7,443 bases of DNA from Sutterella parvirubra YIT 11816 (GTDB lineage Bacteria; Pseudomonadota; Gammaproteobacteria; Burkholderiales; Burkholderiaceae_F): NCBI RefSeq assembly GCF_000250875.1, contig NZ_JH605019.1, forward strand, positions 1,562-9,004, in the 5' to 3' direction. The notes under the pieces are model-generated. The model was given only the letters and a program-made list of their open reading frames with translations, ran no database searches and had not been told where the DNA came from. This document shows, piece by piece, positions 5,048 through 7,443 of the stretch. Within the stretch, counting starts at the first letter, position 1. Each line of letters opens with the position of its first letter. Both the position numbers and the translations under genes were made by a program.

Positions 5048-6514
5048 TCACCCTTTCGCCACCTCCGCAGCCTGCGCCCCCGCGGTCCGCCCCATGACGA
5101 GGCAGTTGGTGAGCTGGGCGCCGCCCAGACGCTCCCGCCCCCAGATCCCGCCCACGACTTCACCCGCGGCGTAGAGTCCCGGGACGGGCGTCCCGTCGGC
5201 GTCGACCACCCGGGCCAACGCGTCGGTCGCCACCCCGTCCAAAGACGTGTGCACGTAGATCCGCTCCTTCCCGTAATAAAACGGCGGCTCCGAGATCGTC
5301 TGCGCGAAGGCGCGCTTTCCCGTCTCGGGGTCGAAGCCCTCACGCACCGCGCGGTTGTAGGACTCCAAGGTCCGGCGGAGTTTCGCCAAAGGCACGTCCA
5401 TCCCGCGGGCGAGCTCTTCGACGGTGGCGGCCTTCCGGACGATCCCGTTGATGAGCTTCAACCCAAGAGTCGCGCCCTTCATCGACTGCCGGTCGGTGAC
5501 GACCCAGCATTCTCTTTCGGGGAGAGAGAGCATCTTGTCCGCCACCTCGTTCCAGGGGCGCGTTTCATCGACGAACCGCCGGCCCTGCAGCGTCAAGTAG
5601 ATGTCCCCGCCCACGTAGTCCAAAAGTCGTCCGCCCCAGAAGGGAATCAGCTGCATGCCGAAGCCCGTCTTCAAGGCGCCGCCCACGGACTGCACGAGAT
5701 CCAGCGCATCCCCGGTCGCGCCGTCCCAGTTTGTGCCGTAGGGGTTGGCGGTGGTGCGCAGGTCCGCGGTCAACTGCGGGTGAACGGCCATGCGCCGGCG
5801 CACGTCCGCGGTGAAGCCGCCGGTCGCGAGGATGACGGTCTTGGCTTCCATGAGGGAGAGCGGCCCGTCGGTGTTCTCGACCGCGACGCCCCAGCCGTTG
5901 CGGGTCTTGGAGAGCCCCGTCAGGCGGGCGTTCAACCGCACGGGAATCCCGAGGCTCCGGGCGTGGTTCGCAAGCGCCAGAACGTAGCTCCGCCCCGCGC
6001 TGTTTCCCGGCATCGTGAAGCACCGGCGGTGCACGCCCGAGTGCGCGACGTAGGGGGCGCCGAAGCGCACGTTCATGGATTCGAGCCACTCGAACGCGTC
6101 GTGCGAACCTCGGGCGATCTTCATGAGGATCGCTTCGTCCCCTGCGCCCCCGCCCACAACGAGGGCGTCCGCGGTGAAGAGCTCGGCCGAGTCTTCCAGC
6201 CCGTAGGGTTTCGTGCGCGGCGTCACCACAGCGATCGACCCGGAGGAATAGATGGAATGGCCGCCGATGAGCGGCCCCTTTTCAATGAGGAGGACCTTCT
6301 TCGCCCCGGCCTCCTTCGCGGCGCAGGCGGCGGAGAGCCCCGCGATCCCGGTGCCGACGACGAGGACGTCCAAAACGTCCGTTTCGCTCCAGGCCGCCGG
6401 GTCCGTGGCGCGGGCGACGCCGGGAAGGTTCCACGCAGCCCCCGCGGCCCCTGCCGCAAGAAGCCCCGAGAGGAAGTCCCGCCGGGAGGCCCCAAAACCG
6501 CGACCCGTGCTCAT
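5048..6514 (-). CDS. Second Tat-exported FAD-binding reductase, fumarate reductase fold
   Basis: This 488-residue protein is a periplasmic flavoprotein that probably reduces an organic acid. The twin-arginine motif SRRDFLSG (10-17) is followed by an Ala/Gly-rich hydrophobic stretch, with cleavage probably near Ala36. FAD contacts are VVGTGIAG (52-59), Glu78, ATGGF (230-234) and LYAAGEVVGG (447-456). By eye alignment with Fcc3, Arg544, which holds a substrate carboxylate, is kept as Arg462 in ERLGG, while Arg402 corresponds to Trp321 and the His503-His504 pair to His422-Thr423. A carboxylate substrate other than fumarate is therefore plausible (inference). No heme domain is fused and no cytochrome gene lies beside it. 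Its ATG overlaps the response regulator stop as ATGA, and GGAGG lies 4 nt upstream, so translation is coupled. It is not a close copy of the flavoprotein at 749-2239; the two differ through most of the catalytic half. Confidence 0.92.
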   Translation of the reverse strand: MSTGRGFGASRRDFLSGLLAAGAAGAAWNLPGVARATDPAAWSETDVLDVLVVGTGIAGLSAACAAKEAGAKKVLLIEKGPLIGGHSIYSSGSIAVVTPRTKPYGLEDSAELFTADALVVGGGAGDEAILMKIARGSHDAFEWLESMNVRFGAPYVAHSGVHRRCFTMPGNSAGRSYVLALANHARSLGIPVRLNARLTGLSKTRNGWGVAVENTDGPLSLMEAKTVILATGGFTADVRRRMAVHPQLTADLRTTANPYGTNWDGATGDALDLVQSVGGALKTGFGMQLIPFWGGRLLDYVGGDIYLTLQGRRFVDETRPWNEVADKMLSLPERECWVVTDRQSMKGATLGLKLINGIVRKAATVEELARGMDVPLAKLRRTLESYNRAVREGFDPETGKRAFAQTISEPPFYYGKERIYVHTSLDGVATDALARVVDADGTPVPGLYAAGEVVGGIWGRERLGGAQLTNCLVMGRTAGAQAAEVAKG

Positions 6515-6523
6515 GCTTCCTCC
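6511..6523 (-). promoter_or_regulatory. ATGA start-stop overlap with ribosome binding site
   Basis: The regulator's TGA (complement of 6511-6513) overlaps the reductase ATG (complement of 6512-6514). The GGAGGAA site for the reductase (complement of 6517-6523) is inside the last regulator codons, which encode Glu-Glu-Ala. This ties expression of the reductase to translation of its putative regulator. Confidence 0.85.
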
Positions 6524-7158
6524 GCGGCGGCCGTCGGGGCCGCCCCTTCAACAAGCCCCAGGCGCTCCAGCCACCGGTAGGCGTCGAGCGCGCTCGTGAG
6601 GCCGATCTTCGCGAAGGCGTTCGCGCGGTGCATCTTGACGGTCTCGGCGCCGATGCCGAGCGCCGACGCGACTTCCTTGTTGGACTTTCCTTCCGCCACG
6701 AGGACGAGCACTTCCCGCTCGCGGTTCGTGAGCGTCGCCCAGAGGTCGGCGAGTTCGCCCAGCGCCTTCTTTTCTTCATGGCGTTTGAGCGATACCGCGC
6801 AGGCCTTCTCCACCGCGGCGCGCAGCGCCATCGGGTCGCCGTGCTTCTCGATGAAGTCGAGCGCGCCCGCTTTGAGCGTGTGCACGGCCGTGGTCACGTC
6901 GCCGTGACCGGTGAGAAAGATGATGGGGAGATCGCACCCACGCTGGATCAACCGGCGTTGGAGTTCGATCCCGTCGATCCCGGGCATCCGGAGGTCCACG
7001 ACGATGACGCCGGGGCGCTCCAACGACGCTTCTGCGAGGAAGACTTCCCCGCAGGCGTAGTCGTCGACCTCAAACCCAGCCATGCCGAGAAAGAGCCGCT
7101 GGCTCGCGCGGAAGTCGTCATCGTCGTCGACGAGGCGGACGAGAGGTTTCGTGGTCAT
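6511..7158 (-). CDS. FixJ/NarL-family response regulator
   Basis: This 215-residue transcription factor should be phosphorylated by a partner sensor kinase and then bind DNA. The receiver domain spans about 5-120: acidic pocket Asp11-Asp15 in VDDDDDFR, phosphoacceptor Asp55 in VVDLRMPG, switch Thr83 in FLTGHGD, and Lys105. The C-terminal LuxR-type helix-turn-helix begins at LTNREREVL (143-151), and EVASALGIGAETVKMHRANAFAKIG (162-186) covers the recognition helix. The linker and motifs resemble FixJ and TtrR regulators of respiratory genes, which also have TGHGD. After about residue 203 there is a short Ala/Glu-rich tail that carries the ribosome binding site of the next gene. AAAGGA lies 6 nt before the ATG. 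The coupling to a reductase gene suggests it controls that operon in response to the substrate or to electron-acceptor supply (inference). Confidence 0.93.
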   Translation of the reverse strand: MTTKPLVRLVDDDDDFRASQRLFLGMAGFEVDDYACGEVFLAEASLERPGVIVVDLRMPGIDGIELQRRLIQRGCDLPIIFLTGHGDVTTAVHTLKAGALDFIEKHGDPMALRAAVEKACAVSLKRHEEKKALGELADLWATLTNREREVLVLVAEGKSNKEVASALGIGAETVKMHRANAFAKIGLTSALDAYRWLERLGLVEGAAPTAAAEEA

Positions 7159-7170
7159 CGGTGGTCCTTT

Positions 7171-7443
7171 CTACGGCTTCGGAGCATCGGGAGCGGCATG
7201 ACGCGTGCGCTCAGCCGATTCTTCGGGTCGGTGAATTCTGGGGGCGGCATCGGCATCCCCCGAGTCTTCAGGGGCGGCTTCCTCCGCCGCGTACGCGCCG
7301 GGCACGACGCCCGGAGCAATGGTGGAAGTATGCGGGAGTGCGGCCTTTTCCGGCAATGCGGACGAATCACCGGCGTCGGGAAGGGCTTCGACCTCGAACC
7401 CCGCTTCGACGGCGGGGAGGTCCCCCAGGCGCGTCGCCCGGAA
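7171..7443 (-). CDS. C-terminal end of an unidentified protein, possibly the partner sensor kinase (partial)
   Basis: A reading frame open from the right edge ends with TAG (complement of 7171-7173), 12 nt before the response regulator start. The 90 visible residues begin FRATRLGDLPAVEAGFEVEALP and then become a low-complexity tail rich in Ala, Glu, Asp and Pro with no domain. This frame has G- and C-rich third positions and an acidic composition like its neighbours. A competing frame that stops at 7155 is Arg/Pro/Ser-rich and looks like a shadow. The first residues could be the end of a histidine kinase ATPase domain, where a Phe-Arg-x-Thr strand is common, and the position before a FixJ-type regulator supports that, but the diagnostic kinase boxes lie outside the window. 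Confidence 0.5.
   Translation of the reverse strand, partial: FRATRLGDLPAVEAGFEVEALPDAGDSSALPEKAALPHTSTIAPGVVPGAYAAEEAAPEDSGDADAAPRIHRPEESAERTRHAAPDAPKP

Noticed and set aside
4961..6580. Long open frame of 539 codons on the plus strand opposite the second reductase
   Set aside because: It is antisense to a recognised flavoprotein, runs through its terminator, and shows only Arg/Pro/His-rich low-information sequence.
7155..7442. Alternative minus-strand frame whose TGA overlaps the response regulator ATG
   Set aside because: The overlap follows simply from ATG being followed by A. The product is Arg/Pro/Ser-rich, whereas the frame ending at 7171 has a composition like the neighbouring proteins.
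1..7443. CRISPR array, tRNA or rRNA genes, insertion sequence, prophage or attachment site
   Set aside because: No regularly spaced repeats, cloverleaf, transposase or integrase, terminal inverted repeats or target duplications were seen on either strand.

Overview
The window looks like the chromosome of a GC-rich Gram-negative bacterium, most likely a betaproteobacterium of the order Burkholderiales and possibly an anaerobic or microaerophilic gut member of the Sutterellaceae. The reasons are a Burkholderiales-type 16-stranded porin, two Tat-exported flavoproteins of the fumarate-reductase fold, a periplasmic tetraheme cytochrome c, and a FixJ/NarL-type response regulator. The taxonomic call is inference from gene content, not from a marker gene.

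Layout from left to right. 1-384 has no convincing gene. It holds the structured 3' untranslated region and terminator of a minus-strand operon, then a G-rich short-repeat tract at the left edge. 385-2239 (minus) is a two-gene operon: a Tat-exported FAD-binding reductase followed 13 nt later by a 116-residue tetraheme cytochrome c. Together they resemble a Shewanella-type flavocytochrome c fumarate reductase split into two polypeptides. 2240-2740 is a divergent intergenic region of about 500 nt with short direct repeats and hairpins. 2741-3328 (plus) is mdaB, an FAD-dependent quinone reductase. 3329-3520 holds two terminators facing each other. 3521-4747 (minus) is an outer-membrane porin. 4748-5047 holds the porin promoter region, with two inverted repeats, and the terminator of the next operon. 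5048-7443 (minus) is a three-gene operon running in from the right edge: the C-terminal end of an unidentified protein (perhaps the sensor kinase), a FixJ-like response regulator, and a second Tat-exported FAD-binding reductase whose start codon overlaps the regulator's stop codon (ATGA).

How it fits together (inference). The porin lets small solutes into the periplasm. There, two different flavoprotein reductases may use organic compounds as terminal electron acceptors, with electrons delivered through the tetraheme cytochrome from a quinol dehydrogenase that is not in this window. The second reductase appears to be under dedicated two-component control. By eye alignment to Shewanella Fcc3, neither reductase keeps the full set of fumarate-binding and catalytic residues. 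The first has lost all of them that I could place and the second keeps only the C-terminal Arg. Their substrates are therefore probably not fumarate, and this is the most interesting feature of the window.
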